This document shows, piece after piece, positions 43,950 to 52,053 of a stretch of 64,000 nucleotides of DNA (the stretch's first letter is position 1; the number at the start of each line of letters is the position of its first letter). The notes under the pieces are model-generated. The model saw only the letters and a program-made list of their open reading frames with translations, searched no databases and had not been told where the DNA came from. The stretch is taken from positions 186,001 through 250,000 of the forward strand of contig NZ_JADILU010000002.1 of assembly GCF_015319355.1 (NCBI RefSeq), read 5' to 3'. Both the position numbers and the translations under genes were made by a program. The stretch comes from Psychroserpens luteus (lineage in GTDB: Bacteria; Bacteroidota; Bacteroidia; Flavobacteriales; Flavobacteriaceae).

Positions 43950-45914
43950 ATGGAACACAACTCAACATTTCCAATAAAACAAAATGAACTTGATATGCTT
44001 CGTGATGAAGCAACTTCCTATATAAAAAGTATTCAATGGGAACAAGGTCAGCGAGCAAAAAACAAAGATAAAGACGCTAAAGATGAGTCTATACTGCTGT
44101 ATTTATCTCGTGCTAAAGGAAATGGAGGAGGAGTAGACGTGACTTCAGTATCAAAAACGATTTTAGAACTTAAAAAACGTTTGTTGCCAGAGTCTATTGC
44201 GATTCCAATACATTTAAACCAAACGCTTTATGCAGTTCAAGAAGGCATTACTTTAGGAATTTGGATAAAAGACAGTTTCTATGACTCTTCTGGATTATCT
44301 AGTTTATCTGAAAACAGATCTGCTTTAGATAATTCTGGCAAACGCGAGTATGAAAGTAAAATGCAAACAGCAACAGCATTCATGCTATTTTCTACTGCAT
44401 ACAAGATCTTACATGATTTAAAAAACATAGCATCAGACGATTTAAGTGTCATGAAAAATAAATTTGCAGGAATTCCAGAAGTGTCTCTCATGACACCATT
44501 AAAAGGGATTTCGTGCGCATTATTTTATTATGATAAATATTTAGGACATCCAGAAATCATAAAAACAGATAAAGACGTTATCGACTTTACGGTTGTTTAT
44601 TTTGAAGCTTTAATTGCTGAAATTCAAATGCGTAAAAGTAGTTTGGAGTATACAGAGACTATTGCTGATAGAACCTACAAATTAGAAAATTCAGAATTTG
44701 CAGTTTCAGGTTGGGATAATGTGTTTCAAGGCACAGCAAAAAGTGTTGAGTTTAATAAAATACAGTTTGAGCAAATTGTAGGTAATAGAGATGCAAAGCA
44801 TTTTGCTCGTCGTTTGACAGAGCGTATGTTGAGTTACGATTTTGAAGCAAAAAAGAATCCGTTTCAAGAATTGGGTGGTTTTATGCCAGTGTTTATGGGC
44901 TACGGAATTCCGGGAACAGGAAAAAGTATGTTAATTGCTGCAATTGCAACGCGATTAAAAGAACATTCAGATAATTTAGATATTCCGTTTTTGTTTCACC
45001 CAATGCCAGACACGCTGATTTCAACCTTTCAAGGTGGTTCCGCAGAAAAAATGGTAGATTGGATGAAACCAATGCAAGATCCGTCAAAATTAATTTTTGC
45101 TCCAATAGATGATGCCGAAAACAATTTGCAAGAACGTACAGCACAAGGTGTTTCCGCAGGTGTAAAAGAAGTTATTGGTGTGTTTTTGAGGTATACTGAA
45201 GGTGCTTACGCTGTTAACTACGGAAATAGTTCTATTGGACTATTCACGAATCTTCCAGAAATGTTAGATAAAGCGGTCATTTCTCGTGTACAAGGACGTT
45301 TCAAAATTGATGGTGCTCGCACAGAACATGACTTTTTAGATCAAGATCATTTGTGGTGGAGAAAGTTAGATACTACAATGCAAGATTTCGTAAATATGAA
45401 TGGTCCAGAAAACTATAGCTATTTGCAAGATCAAGGATTGGCGAAGAATATGGGAGAAATCTTTAACGTATCTGATAAGCCAACCGAACAACGTGTTTTA
45501 GATGCTTATGACAAAACCGAGAAGCATTTTAAAACCAATCATCATTTATTTTATGCGAATCTTTATACTGAAATTCAGAGAATCTTTCCATTCTTTTCAT
45601 CTCGTGATGTGAGAAACATACAGAGTGCTGTATCATTACGATTAACAGATTTTGATTTAGAGGAAGATTGGTTTGAAAATCCGGAGATCTATTTCAAGAA
45701 AGATTATGAAACGAAGTTTAATATGCTTCAGGAATTAATGCGAGGAAATATGAAAGGGTTAGATTTTTCTGAAATTCGCCGACAAGAAGTCGTTCGCTAT
45801 TTAGATAACGTTGCGACAATTGCAGATACCGACTTTAAACGAAAAGTAGATTCTAGAATCAACCAATTAAATATTGAAACTGAAGCTAGAGAGCAGTTTG
45901 AAAATAGAGATTAA
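43950..45914 (+). CDS. large AAA+ ATPase of an uncharacterised cluster
   Basis: The protein has 654 aa. The N-terminal half (1-290) has no known motif. The AAA+ core has Walker A GYGIPGTGKSM (about 316-326), a Walker B-like strand FAPIDDAENN (about 381, D-D in place of D-E), a sensor-1-like GLFTNLPEML (about 430), and a possible Arg finger in ISRVQGRFK (about 445). The end is long, charged and helical. The DD Walker B is unusual; it may hydrolyse slowly. The NUDIX gene starts directly after its TAA stop, so the two are tightly linked. Likely a chaperone-like remodelling ATPase; the substrate is unknown. Confidence 0.85.
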   Translation: MEHNSTFPIKQNELDMLRDEATSYIKSIQWEQGQRAKNKDKDAKDESILLYLSRAKGNGGGVDVTSVSKTILELKKRLLPESIAIPIHLNQTLYAVQEGITLGIWIKDSFYDSSGLSSLSENRSALDNSGKREYESKMQTATAFMLFSTAYKILHDLKNIASDDLSVMKNKFAGIPEVSLMTPLKGISCALFYYDKYLGHPEIIKTDKDVIDFTVVYFEALIAEIQMRKSSLEYTETIADRTYKLENSEFAVSGWDNVFQGTAKSVEFNKIQFEQIVGNRDAKHFARRLTERMLSYDFEAKKNPFQELGGFMPVFMGYGIPGTGKSMLIAAIATRLKEHSDNLDIPFLFHPMPDTLISTFQGGSAEKMVDWMKPMQDPSKLIFAPIDDAENNLQERTAQGVSAGVKEVIGVFLRYTEGAYAVNYGNSSIGLFTNLPEMLDKAVISRVQGRFKIDGARTEHDFLDQDHLWWRKLDTTMQDFVNMNGPENYSYLQDQGLAKNMGEIFNVSDKPTEQRVLDAYDKTEKHFKTNHHLFYANLYTEIQRIFPFFSSRDVRNIQSAVSLRLTDFDLEEDWFENPEIYFKKDYETKFNMLQELMRGNMKGLDFSEIRRQEVVRYLDNVATIADTDFKRKVDSRINQLNIETEAREQFENRD

Positions 45915-46496
45915 ATGCAAAATTTAAGAAACATAAAACATGTTAATCTATCTAACGATTGGGCAAAATTAGATAGAATTGATTACGATTATAAATTTAA
46001 AAATGGCGAATGGAAACGCTTATCACGCGAAACCTATAACAGAGGCAATGGCGCAGCTATTTTGTTATATAATTCTAAAAAAGGAACTGTAATTTTAACC
46101 AAGCAGTTTAGAATGCCAGTTTATGAAAACAATGAACTTGAAGGTATGTCTATTGAGGTATGTGCAGGAGCCATTGATGGAAATGAAAGCCCTATTGAAA
46201 CAATTTTAAGAGAAACAGAAGAGGAAGTTGGTTATGAAATTGATAATGCTAAGCAAGTACTTACAGCATACACATCACCAGGTGCATTGACTGAAAAAAT
46301 GTATTTATTTGTTGCTCAATATTCCGAAGAAATGAAAGTGAATAATGGTGGTGGATTAGAAAGCGAAGATGAGGAAATAGAAGTTATAGAGCTTCCCTTT
46401 TTGGACGCTATTAAAATGATAGAAAGCGGTGAAATAATTGATGCTAAATCGATTATGTTATTACAATATTTACAAATTCATAAGTTGTTAGACTGA
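45915..46496 (+). CDS. NUDIX hydrolase (GDP-mannose pyrophosphatase/NudK-like)
   Basis: The protein has 193 aa. The NUDIX box GAIDGNESPIETILRETEEEVGYEI (about 82-106; split as GAIDGNESP, RETEEEVGYE) is complete, with all metal-binding Glu. The N-terminal TYNRGNGAAILLYN and the C-terminal LFVAQYSEEMKV resemble the NudK/ADP-ribose pyrophosphatase group. It begins immediately after the stop of the AAA+ gene and ends 2 bp before the next one, so it belongs to the cluster. A nucleotide-sugar or a modified nucleotide is the likely substrate. Confidence 0.88.
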   Translation: MQNLRNIKHVNLSNDWAKLDRIDYDYKFKNGEWKRLSRETYNRGNGAAILLYNSKKGTVILTKQFRMPVYENNELEGMSIEVCAGAIDGNESPIETILRETEEEVGYEIDNAKQVLTAYTSPGALTEKMYLFVAQYSEEMKVNNGGGLESEDEEIEVIELPFLDAIKMIESGEIIDAKSIMLLQYLQIHKLLD

Positions 46497-46498
46497 AA

Positions 46499-47734
46499 AT
46501 GAACAAATTAAAAGCAGCAAATTTATATAGAAGTGAATTAATTCCAGTGAGTGGAAAGCTCGTTGAGCGTTATAATAAATGTCTTAAAAAACTTGGTTTT
46601 ACAGAGACTAAACTTACTCATTTTCATATTGATGGTATTGGTTGGAGTCCAGAAATAGCCGAAGAAAAAGCCAATGCTAACTATTTATGTAATGGAGAGT
46701 CTAATCCGCATGGTATTATCATTTCTCCTCTGCAAAATAAAAAACCTGTATATATTCCATATCATACTTTTGATAGGGAAATGATGCAAGAGGTTTTTAA
46801 AGTTCATGGTGAGAAGATTAATGATATTACTAGAGATTCTGCTATTTGTATTGATTTTGATCAAAGTATAGATGCATTTTATGAACCTCTAGATGTACTC
46901 AAATATCACATAGTAACGATTAAGTTTCACCTCATTGATAATTTAGATCATGTTAGAGAACAACAGTTAGATCTCATTGAAAAGTTTAAAATTGGAAACA
47001 ACTTTATTGACGAAGACTTACATAAACAGTTGTTGGAATCTGCTAACAAATATGGTGATTTAAGAGAACGTGATTTAAATTTGAGTTCAGTTAATTTCGT
47101 AACCGATTCTTTCTACACAAAATCTTTTGGAGGTGTTTATGTGCTACGTGATTTTATAACACCAATAGTTGTGTTTGAAGATATGAAATGGTACAAAGAA
47201 GCCATTAAGGATACGCTTCATGAGGTCATGATTTTTCATATTTCGCAACCAGAACTTATAGAGAAACTTCGAGACCATATCATAATTGCTTATGATTTAG
47301 AAGAGATGGTGAAGACCAAGCGCTATGAACGTATTAAGAAATATGAGTTTGCTCAGTATTTAAAAGATACACAGCACCCAATAAGAGATATTCTTAATGA
47401 TCCATTATTATTTAAAAGTTATTTAAATAAAGTTGACATTGACACTCGTAAAAAGGTGATGAGTGTAGAGCGTTACTTAGAAAAGTTAGAAAAGAGTAAT
47501 CAATATAAAATTTCAGATATTATAGATGACGATTTATTTGTAGCTATGCATGAACCACATTCTAGTTTGCATCCAAAACATCAAGACTTAATTTGGAAAT
47601 TACTAATTAATATCTCACCAAAAGATGTCTTGTTTTTATATTGGTATGACAAAGAAGAGTTTTACAAACAATATAACACTTGGGATGATTCATTAAAAGA
47701 CTGGGTGATTGAAACGATTAGTAACAATATCTAA
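46499..47734 (+). CDS. 411-aa protein of unknown function (DUF6638-like)
   Basis: The protein has no signal peptide and is mostly helical and charged. It starts 2 bp after the NUDIX stop. Features noted: HFHIDGIGWSPEIAEEK near 42, FVTDSFYTKSFGGVYVLRDF (split) near 200, and a Lys/Glu-rich C-terminal half with DILNDPLLF near 298 and HSSLHPKHQDLIWKLL (about 357). From memory it resembles DUF6638, a family found beside AAA+ ATPases in Flavobacteriaceae. No active site is obvious. Confidence 0.75.
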   Translation: MNKLKAANLYRSELIPVSGKLVERYNKCLKKLGFTETKLTHFHIDGIGWSPEIAEEKANANYLCNGESNPHGIIISPLQNKKPVYIPYHTFDREMMQEVFKVHGEKINDITRDSAICIDFDQSIDAFYEPLDVLKYHIVTIKFHLIDNLDHVREQQLDLIEKFKIGNNFIDEDLHKQLLESANKYGDLRERDLNLSSVNFVTDSFYTKSFGGVYVLRDFITPIVVFEDMKWYKEAIKDTLHEVMIFHISQPELIEKLRDHIIIAYDLEEMVKTKRYERIKKYEFAQYLKDTQHPIRDILNDPLLFKSYLNKVDIDTRKKVMSVERYLEKLEKSNQYKISDIIDDDLFVAMHEPHSSLHPKHQDLIWKLLINISPKDVLFLYWYDKEEFYKQYNTWDDSLKDWVIETISNNI

Positions 47735-47762
47735 TAAAATTAGACTAACTTTATAAGTGGTT

Positions 47763-47788
47763 GTCATTCTGCACTTGATGCAGAATCT
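47763..47788. repeat. REP-like palindrome, left of the GIY-YIG gene
   Basis: GTC then ATTCTGCA (47766-47773), loop CTTGA, TGCAGAAT (47779-47786), then CT. It is inverted relative to the copy at 48103-48129 on the other side of the GIY-YIG gene, and shares its end signature GTCAT with the copies at 48694 and 48750. Confidence 0.75.
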
Positions 47789-47797
47789 CAAAACATT

Positions 47798-48094
47798 ATG
47801 AAAGGTAATTATCATCAATATTTTACTTATTTAGTCACAAATAATAAAGAAGGAACACTATACATTGGTGTTACAAATGATCTAGAAAGAAGAATGTATG
47901 AGCATAAGAACAAATTAGTAGAAGGTTTTACTTCTAAATATAATTTGAATAAATTAATGTATTTTGAACAATTCCAATATGTTAATGATGCTATAAGAAG
48001 AGAAAATCAATTGAAAAATTGGAACAGACAATGGAAAATTGAATTAATTGAAAAGGACAATCCAGATTGGAACGACTTATCATTTGATTGGTAA
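47798..48094 (+). CDS. GIY-YIG endonuclease, single-domain
   Basis: The protein has 98 aa. The motif YLVTNNKEGTLYIGVTNDLERRMYEHK (about 7-33; split as GTLYIGVTNDL, RRMYEHK) is that of the UvrC-type GIY-YIG superfamily, and KNWNRQWKIELI follows near the end as in small Bacteroidota members. It is framed by two REP-like palindromes in inverted orientation, which suggests the gene and palindromes move or are maintained together, as RAYT proteins do with REPs. Its target is not known. It interrupts the unknown AAA+ cluster. Confidence 0.9.
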   Translation: MKGNYHQYFTYLVTNNKEGTLYIGVTNDLERRMYEHKNKLVEGFTSKYNLNKLMYFEQFQYVNDAIRRENQLKNWNRQWKIELIEKDNPDWNDLSFDW

Positions 48095-48102
48095 CATATA
48101 AT

Positions 48103-48129
48103 AGATTCTGCGTCGTAGCGCAGAATGAC
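48103..48129. repeat. REP-like palindrome, right of the GIY-YIG gene
   Basis: AG then ATTCTGCG (48105-48112), 6-nt loop, CGCAGAAT (48119-48126), then GAC. It is the reverse-oriented partner of the 47763-47788 copy. It partly overlaps an in-frame upstream ATG (48125) of the next gene. Confidence 0.75.
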
Positions 48130-48142
48130 AAAAAAGACAACT

Positions 48143-48685
48143 ATGGGAGCAGACATCATAATTTTTATCGTAGCAATTCTATTTGGAATTTTCCTGTATT
48201 GGAGAGAATCAAATGGAAATGGTGTTTATCGTTTTGTAAACAAAATGGTCAATAGCAAAGAATTGCAGATGGCTCCAGATAGTAAAAAAGGCTTTATCTA
48301 TCAACAAGCATTTTTACCACGTCTTATTTTTGTAGTTGCAGTGGTTTTAATAGCAGCATTGATTGTTGAATTTTTAACACCAATTTCAATATTTGGAAGT
48401 TACTTAGGCATTTCTGCTTTTGCATCTTTTGCTGCAGGAACATTATTAGGAACGTATTTGGCTAACTTAGTATTAAAGTCTGGACAAGTTTTAGAAGAAC
48501 AAAGTGAATCTTTAGAAGACAAGTTTGATCATGCAGTTGAAAAAGGAAAAGACTTTATTGAAGAATTGAAAACTAGAGACGCTAAAGTTGTTGAAGAAGC
48601 TAAACAAGAAATCAAAGTAGAACCTAAACCAAAAGCAGATGATAAATCTGCACGTGACCGTTTGAAAGATAAGGGTCTAATGTAG
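48143..48685 (+). CDS. membrane protein with charged C-terminal tail, unknown
   Basis: The protein has about 180 aa from the ATG at 48143. The ATG at 48125 lies inside the REP-like palindrome and would add only six residues, so it is not favoured. Helices are seen at about 3-17, 57-78 and 86-106. The rest is Lys/Glu-rich (about 110-180) with a coiled tendency. The N-terminal helix-charged-helix layout suggests an envelope protein with a cytosolic tail. It sits in the AAA+ cluster and is followed by two more REP-like elements. No family recognised. Confidence 0.65.
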   Translation: MGADIIIFIVAILFGIFLYWRESNGNGVYRFVNKMVNSKELQMAPDSKKGFIYQQAFLPRLIFVVAVVLIAALIVEFLTPISIFGSYLGISAFASFAAGTLLGTYLANLVLKSGQVLEEQSESLEDKFDHAVEKGKDFIEELKTRDAKVVEEAKQEIKVEPKPKADDKSARDRLKDKGLM

Positions 48686-48693
48686 CAGGTACT

Positions 48694-48719
48694 GTCATCC
48701 TGAACTCGTTTCAGGATCT
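48694..48719. repeat. REP-like palindrome GTCATCCTGAA ... TTCAGGATCTC
   Basis: The arms are ATCCTGAA (48697-48704) and TTCAGGAT (48710-48717), loop CTCGT. It has the same orientation and end signature (GTCAT...ATCTC) as the copy at 47763. Confidence 0.75.
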
Positions 48720-48749
48720 CATTATTAAATTATAAAACTAACACAATTG

Positions 48750-48787
48750 ATTGCCACATCACGCTTGAAAGCGTAATTCGCAATGAC
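48750..48787. repeat. REP-like palindrome ending GCAATGAC
   Basis: The outer arms are ATTGC (48750-48754) and GCAAT (48780-48784). An inner hairpin, ACGCT (48761-48765) with AGCGT (48770-48774), lies between. The ATGAC end is shared with the 48103-48129 copy. It is a longer relative of the other three. Confidence 0.65.
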
Positions 48788-48799
48788 AAAACATAACCA

Positions 48800-50491
48800 A
48801 TGATCAAATCATACTGGAATAAAGGCGCAAAGCAAAAATTCATAACCATTTTGTTGGGTTTAATTCTACTCATTGCATTATTTGCTTTTAGAGATGACTA
48901 CCAACCTGGATTATTATTTCTTCGGAAATATATCTTCATCATTCTATTAAGTCTGGTGGTTTTGTTTTTCGGACTTAAAAAATTCCGAAGCTCTGTCAGC
49001 ACAGGAAAACGCTTAGGAGTTTTAGCTTTACTTATTTTGTTTTTTGGGCTAATTTATGTCGCAGGATGGCATTATAAGATGTATGATTATATGAGAACAT
49101 ATAATGTGTTCAACGATTTAAATAAGGTTGAAATTAACGAATTACCACTAACGCAAAATGAACGTATCCAACCATTACGTAATATTTTTACAATGGCAAA
49201 TGAGAGTGTTGGAGAGACTAAAGATGTGTCACTGCCTCATTTAGTTCGCGTGGACAATCAGAATAAATGGACGATGGCAATCCAACCTTCAGAGAATTAT
49301 ACATTTCAACAAATTAGTGATAATACAGAAGAAGTGTTTGCTGTATCCAGTACAACGCCTTTTCCTCGTTTTTCTAATGAAAATAGAATTCCGGTGACGT
49401 TTTCCATAGGAGAATCCTTAAAATTTAGTCGTAATACTTATAATGCAGTAGTGCAGCGTTTTAATCCATGGATGCTTTTCAATTATGAACCTAGTGATAC
49501 GTTTTACATGAAAAATGATTCAGGAGAATGGGTTGAAGTCGTGAGTTTAATTAAATGGAAAGGTTTTTTCTTTCCATATCCAAGTTTTGGAGGTGTTATG
49601 GTCATTGATAGTGGTGAACATGATATGAACGATTATTTAGAACGTATCACCATTGGTAAAGGAACTTATATTTCGCCAGATGAGATGCATAATTATCCTT
49701 ATCTTACAAAACAAAATACCTTATCAGAAAAAGTATCTCAATTACAAGCAGAGTCTTTAAAATTTCTTGGTGGATTTAGTGACCCTTTACCATGGAACAT
49801 GTTAACAGCAGTTAAAATTCCAAAAATGCCAAAAGACCAAAATCAACAACCTTATGTGACCGATTTTGATTTTGCAGGTTCAGAAAGTGATGCATATAGT
49901 GGTTTGTATCATTGGTTTGGTCTAGAGCCAGTAGGTGCAGAGCGTACAAGTTTAAGTTATAGCGTTTTTGTACCAGCAGATGGAACAGATAAATTATATT
50001 ATTATGATCACGCCTCTAAAAAGCAAGGATATGCAGGTGTATCTGCGATGCCTCAAAAAGTAAAAGAATCAAAAAAAGAAATAGATTGGACAGCCAATAC
50101 TCCTGTTGAGTTTAGACCATATATTAAAGATATAGCAGGACGTAAACGTATGTTCTTTTTAGGAACAATTTCAGCAATTAGTAATACTGATGCAAAACAA
50201 TTTGATGGTTCTGCAACGCCAGATTTAGTATTGATTGATAGTGAATATCGTGACGTAATTTGGATTGATGTAAAGCATCCTAGCACATGGGATGAAGAAG
50301 TGTATAACCAATTAGGTGAAGCGTGGAGAGCAAGTGAAGGAATTGGTTATTACTACCAAAAAGAAATCACAGATGAAGATTTACAAAAAATAGTAGATTC
50401 TTTAACTGTAATTCCTAAACAGACTAAAAATACTACAGAAATTGAAGCGCTACAGCGTAAGTTGGATTCTTTGAAGGCTTTGGATGAGTAA
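48800..50491 (+). CDS. large membrane-anchored protein of unknown function
   Basis: The protein has 563 aa. Three hydrophobic helices are at the N-terminus (about 14-27, 40-60 and 73-91), followed by about 470 mostly beta-rich residues that should be outside the cytoplasm: FSIGESLKFSRNTYN, FFFPYPSFGGVMVIDSG, PYVTDFDFAGSESDAYSG and HPSTWDEEVYNQLGEAW. The C-terminus is a short charged helix. I recognise no family. It ends 9 bp before another small membrane gene. Two CTTCGGAA octamers occur near its start. Confidence 0.7.
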   Translation: MIKSYWNKGAKQKFITILLGLILLIALFAFRDDYQPGLLFLRKYIFIILLSLVVLFFGLKKFRSSVSTGKRLGVLALLILFFGLIYVAGWHYKMYDYMRTYNVFNDLNKVEINELPLTQNERIQPLRNIFTMANESVGETKDVSLPHLVRVDNQNKWTMAIQPSENYTFQQISDNTEEVFAVSSTTPFPRFSNENRIPVTFSIGESLKFSRNTYNAVVQRFNPWMLFNYEPSDTFYMKNDSGEWVEVVSLIKWKGFFFPYPSFGGVMVIDSGEHDMNDYLERITIGKGTYISPDEMHNYPYLTKQNTLSEKVSQLQAESLKFLGGFSDPLPWNMLTAVKIPKMPKDQNQQPYVTDFDFAGSESDAYSGLYHWFGLEPVGAERTSLSYSVFVPADGTDKLYYYDHASKKQGYAGVSAMPQKVKESKKEIDWTANTPVEFRPYIKDIAGRKRMFFLGTISAISNTDAKQFDGSATPDLVLIDSEYRDVIWIDVKHPSTWDEEVYNQLGEAWRASEGIGYYYQKEITDEDLQKIVDSLTVIPKQTKNTTEIEALQRKLDSLKALDE

Positions 50492-50500
50492 TTAAAATTC

Positions 50501-50995
50501 ATGAAATTTAGGTTAATTTTTGCTATGTATGTTTTCTTGTTTCTTATGCTCATTGCTACAGGATTGACTGCTGTATCTAGATTTGTTGAAACTTTTGCAG
50601 GGATAGACTTTGATTTTACTTCAAGTAATCATATTGGATTTGCCTTTTCAATCTTTAGAACATCATTAGCAGTTACTCTTCCTTTATTCGGTCTTTTCTT
50701 TAGAAATAGATTTGGATGGTTTTTAATCACTCAGTATTTCTATTTTATTTTATTCAATCTCATTTTTTCATTTTATGATGATTTAGTTAATGATGAATGG
50801 GTTAATGATATTAGATATTTTTTAATCCTTATTTTCTTTCTATTAGTCAACCTTGGATTACTTTTTATTGTAAATCATCATAAGATTTTCAGTAAAGAAT
50901 TTCATAATGACCTAAAGCTTAAATCAAAATATAATTTGATATCTGCTATAATTGGATTTGGGATTAGTATAATCTTTTTCGTGTTGAAAAATTAA
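50501..50995 (+). CDS. four-helix membrane protein, unknown
   Basis: The protein has 164 aa. Hydrophobic segments are at about 6-26, 44-66, 72-92 and 105-128, with a further C-terminal one (about 145-162). It starts 9 bp after the large membrane protein and is probably co-transcribed with it. No family recognised. Confidence 0.6.
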   Translation: MKFRLIFAMYVFLFLMLIATGLTAVSRFVETFAGIDFDFTSSNHIGFAFSIFRTSLAVTLPLFGLFFRNRFGWFLITQYFYFILFNLIFSFYDDLVNDEWVNDIRYFLILIFFLLVNLGLLFIVNHHKIFSKEFHNDLKLKSKYNLISAIIGFGISIIFFVLKN

Positions 50996-51093
50996 ATATT
51001 TGTTATCTCAACGATAGGAGGAATCTCATAAGAAATACATCTCAAATTTCGTAACAAAACCCATGATTTTCAGACTAATAAGTAAAGTCTGTT

Positions 51094-51588
51094 ATGGGAG
51101 GTTACATGGGATTTGGTATGGCTTCTTGGATTTATAAACAAGGTCCAAGAAAAGCGTTTTCTAAAAGAAAACGACGACCAACATGTAACACCCTTTCTAC
51201 TTATGAAAGAGTGTTTAAATTACAGCCATCAAAAAAATCAAGTAATCTTTATATTGTTTTTAGTTTTTTGTTAATAGGCATAGTTGCTGTTGGCTTGTAT
51301 TATACAATTCCAGAATTTACAGATTATCATAATAATAGATCTACCAAATTGCAAAAGCGAGCTAAACGAGCTGACAAAAATGCTTTTAATTTTTTAATGA
51401 ATTCTGGGATGAATAGATTGAGAGCAAATAATTTAGTTGGTGCACATTCTGAATTTAAATTAGCAAAAGCAATTTATCCTAATGATGACACTGTAAATCA
51501 ATTATTGATTGAGACTTTGGTTGGATTGTGTGATGATAATAATACGTATTGTGTTGAGTTAGATGACCTTTTAAAAAGTTTTTTATAA
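51094..51588 (+). CDS. single-pass membrane protein with small helical domain
   Basis: The protein has 164 aa. The N-terminal half is very basic (KRKRRPTC), one helix is at about 51-68, then a helical C-terminal domain (SGMNRLRANNLVGAHSEFKLAKAIYPND) with the look of one TPR pair (split: RLRANNLVGAHSEF, KLAKAIYPND). Its stop overlaps by 6 bp that of the convergent GNAT gene. It could anchor a soluble partner to the membrane. Function unknown. Confidence 0.6.
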   Translation: MGGYMGFGMASWIYKQGPRKAFSKRKRRPTCNTLSTYERVFKLQPSKKSSNLYIVFSFLLIGIVAVGLYYTIPEFTDYHNNRSTKLQKRAKRADKNAFNFLMNSGMNRLRANNLVGAHSEFKLAKAIYPNDDTVNQLLIETLVGLCDDNNTYCVELDDLLKSFL

Positions 51589-52053
51589 CAATTTCAACTC
51601 CATCTTAATATCACTACGTTTATAAGGACTATCTTTTTCAAGTTCCAACTCAACAAACCCAAATTTTCTATAGAGATAAATGGCATTCTCTAATTTGGTA
51701 GCAGAGTAAAGCATGAGTGATTTAAAGTTATTCTCTTTTGCGAAATCTATACAATATTGGAGTAGTTGTTGACCAATTTTTTTTCCACGTTGATTTGGTA
51801 AAACTGCCATTTTGGTGAGTTCAAAAACTAAAGAATCATTTGTGGGCATTAAAGCAGCTGTTCCTAAAATGGTATCACTAGATTTTGCAAAAAAGATATA
51901 GCCACCTTTATTAATAATGTGAGTTTCTGGTTTGCTTAACACGTCTTCATCAAAAGGCTCAACATAGAAATATGTTTTTAACCACTCGATATTTAAAGCG
52001 TAGAAATTCTTAGCATATCTATTATCAAAAGGTATAATCTCAAATGTTTTCAT
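51583..52053 (-). CDS. GNAT-family N-acetyltransferase
   Basis: The protein has 156 aa. The acetyl-CoA binding loop VLPNQRGKKIGQQLLQ (about 87-102, Q/RxxGxG/A) and the C-terminal LYRKFGFVELE (about 128) are typical. The substrate is unknown. It overlaps the end of hutG by 14 bp, so it is translated after hutG and may have a metabolic link to it. Confidence 0.9.
   Translation of the reverse strand: MKTFEIIPFDNRYAKNFYALNIEWLKTYFYVEPFDEDVLSKPETHIINKGGYIFFAKSSDTILGTAALMPTNDSLVFELTKMAVLPNQRGKKIGQQLLQYCIDFAKENNFKSLMLYSATKLENAIYLYRKFGFVELELEKDSPYKRSDIKMELKLL

Noticed and set aside
43755-43958. Minus-strand frame through the three-hairpin element
   Set aside because: It consists of the hairpin repeat and the start of the AAA+ gene; no coding character.
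48694-48787. Palindromes as rho-independent terminators
   Set aside because: No T-tract follows, and the same end signatures occur in other places, so a REP-like repeat is the better description.
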